Part shown: piece after piece, positions 62,826 to 64,000 of the stretch
Layout of the letters: every line of letters starts with the position of its first letter
Numbering within the stretch: position 1 is the first letter of the stretch
Source: Pseudoalteromonas byunsanensis
Lineage (GTDB): Bacteria > Pseudomonadota > Gammaproteobacteria > Enterobacterales > Alteromonadaceae
DNA length: 64,000 nt
Assembly: GCF_001854475.1 (NCBI RefSeq)
Contig: NZ_MNAN01000026.1
Span: forward strand, 124,001 to 188,000
Reading direction: 5' to 3'
Notes under the pieces: generated by a model
Database searches by the model: none
What the model was told of the DNA's origin: nothing
What the model saw: only the letters and a program-made list of their open reading frames with translations
Translations under genes and position numbers: made by a program

Positions 62826-64000
62826 TGTGGGGGCGGTATTGGTTTTTCAAGCTGTGGAAATGCTTTAAAAACCATATGCAATAAAAATTCATTTGAATGC
62901 GTGAGTGAATCAGTAACGGGTAAATGAAACTCCTTGGAATAGTGATATATATACTCCTCGACTTCGCTATCATGCATTCCTTCGTGATTTATGCAAATGC
63001 CTATCACATTGGTATGTGCAAAGTGTTCAATTAATTCTATTTCACTTGCAAGTGAAGGCATTGGCATCTGTTCGAAATCCACTCTGTACTTACGACGAGG
63101 AGCATGCTGTAAAATCACTGCGTTGGCCGCTGAACCTCTAATAATCATCGCGCTTGTGCAAAATGCTGGATGACTAAGCGCGCCTTGCCCCTCAATGACA
63201 ATGACATCTGGTTTCTCAGTTTCATAGGCTCGACAAATAACAGCTTCAAGTTCTCCTGGGCAAAACTGTGCGGGTATAGAATCTACCACTAAACTATAGG
63301 GCGAACCTTGCATAACCCCCGTTTGCCCTGTGGCAACTAAAACAACATTAAGCCCTGTTTCTCTCAAAGCATTAACAAGTATTGTTGCTGTAGTACGCTT
63401 ACCAATCGCGCAATCCGTGCCCAATACTGCGATTCTTGGACAATCTACTTGATTGATAATACCGCTAAAATTTTGTAACTTGCTTTGTTGTCTGGGTTTA
63501 CGTACGTCTAAAATGACTACACCGTATTGCTGACTCATTGCAAAAAACTCAGGGTCATCATTTAAATATTCATGTAATCCATTGACTATGTTCATTCCAA
63601 ATTTAATTGCTTCAATAATAACTCGCCTATCTGACAGAGATAAAACGCCGTTGGAAGGCGCTATGCCAAATATAAAATACTCAGGCTTTTCATCTGCCTT
63701 TAGAATTGCTTCAATTAAGCTTGCATATATTGGAATACCATTATTCTCGCGATCTAATGCATACCCTGAGTCAAGCCCTGCTTTTTCGCTATCAATAACA
63801 GATAGTATTCGGAATTTAGGAGAGAAGCGGATAAGCCCATTCGCTGTTTTTCCATCTGTTTTGGTAAAGTTTCCCTCACAGAAAATAACCGCGTTTAGCT
63901 TAGAGCCGTGATAATGACCCGCCTTGAGCAAGTCATTTTGAGTTCTCGGTTGTACAAACTCATTAGAAACAACTGAAAGTCGGTTGTCGGTATTTGAAGA
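62822..64000 (-). CDS. DUF1611 (DgcN-like) P-loop protein, 5' end beyond window
   Basis: The reading frame is open to the right edge, so the N-terminus is outside. A TTG at 63931 is a possible internal start only. The visible 392 residues have an N-terminal Rossmann-like part and a C-terminal P-loop domain with IAVLGTDCAIGKRTTATILV, then VIVIEGQGALSHPAF. This is the DUF1611 family. DgcN, a characterised member in marine bacteria, N-acetylates D-glutamate and works with the racemase DgcA. Here the coupled partner is a PLP racemase-like enzyme instead. Confidence 0.8.
   Translation of the reverse strand, partial: SSNTDNRLSVVSNEFVQPRTQNDLLKAGHYHGSKLNAVIFCEGNFTKTDGKTANGLIRFSPKFRILSVIDSEKAGLDSGYALDRENNGIPIYASLIEAILKADEKPEYFIFGIAPSNGVLSLSDRRVIIEAIKFGMNIVNGLHEYLNDDPEFFAMSQQYGVVILDVRKPRQQSKLQNFSGIINQVDCPRIAVLGTDCAIGKRTTATILVNALRETGLNVVLVATGQTGVMQGSPYSLVVDSIPAQFCPGELEAVICRAYETEKPDVIVIEGQGALSHPAFCTSAMIIRGSAANAVILQHAPRRKYRVDFEQMPMPSLASEIELIEHFAHTNVIGICINHEGMHDSEVEEYIYHYSKEFHLPVTDSLTHSNEFLLHMVFKAFPQLEKPIPPPQ

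Overview
The window reads as chromosomal DNA of a marine gammaproteobacterium, most likely Pseudoalteromonas or a close Alteromonadales relative. The support is protein-level: FabA, a MaeA-type malic enzyme, ribosome modulation factor, MiaE, CspA, rhombosortase, and an ExoP-like GH3 of about 840 residues that is characteristic of Pseudoalteromonas. The AT-rich intergenic DNA fits. No rRNA, tRNA, CRISPR array, prophage or intact insertion sequence was recognised. All assignments rest on reading motifs by eye, without database searches.

Layout. 1-7.1 kb: housekeeping genes (rhombosortase cut by the left edge, gamma-glutamyltransferase lipoprotein, NAD malic enzyme, SIMPL protein, sulfotransferase-like protein, MiaE, cold-shock protein). 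7.1-10.5 kb: a chemoreceptor divergent from a porin and a small phosphate-binding-protein-like gene. 10.7-15.2 kb: accessory genes, including a secreted phospholipase A2-like protein, a membrane-bound AraC regulator and a serine hydrolase. 15.6-21.1 kb: a tight operon of receiver domain, MoxR ATPase, DUF58 protein, TgpA-type transglutaminase and a Na+/H+ antiporter. 21.6-24.7 kb: thioesterase, M23 peptidase overlapping a tandem QueD-like protein, fabA behind a perfect FabR-like palindrome, and rmf.

25.4-39.7 kb is the most coherent system: a beta-glucoside/beta-glucan utilisation locus. A TonB-dependent receptor leads a minus-strand operon with a tryptophan-halogenase-like flavoprotein, SapC and a cupin-like protein. 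A second minus-strand operon holds GH1, a GPH-type symporter and a LacI regulator. Divergent from it on the plus strand are a GluP-type transporter and a GH3 lipoprotein. Three nearly identical 18-bp LacI-type palindromes sit in front of these three transcription units, so one regulator probably controls uptake and hydrolysis together.

40-64 kb: secreted proteins of unknown function, a decayed PEBP gene, LysE exporter, solute-binding protein, ornithine-cyclodeaminase-like and M24 peptidase genes with a GntR regulator and a perfect operator, a PIG3-type oxidoreductase, an HExxH protein, an RND efflux operon with its own two-component system, NhaA, HflK/HflC, and a translationally coupled DUF1611 plus alanine/ornithine-racemase-like pair cut by the right edge.
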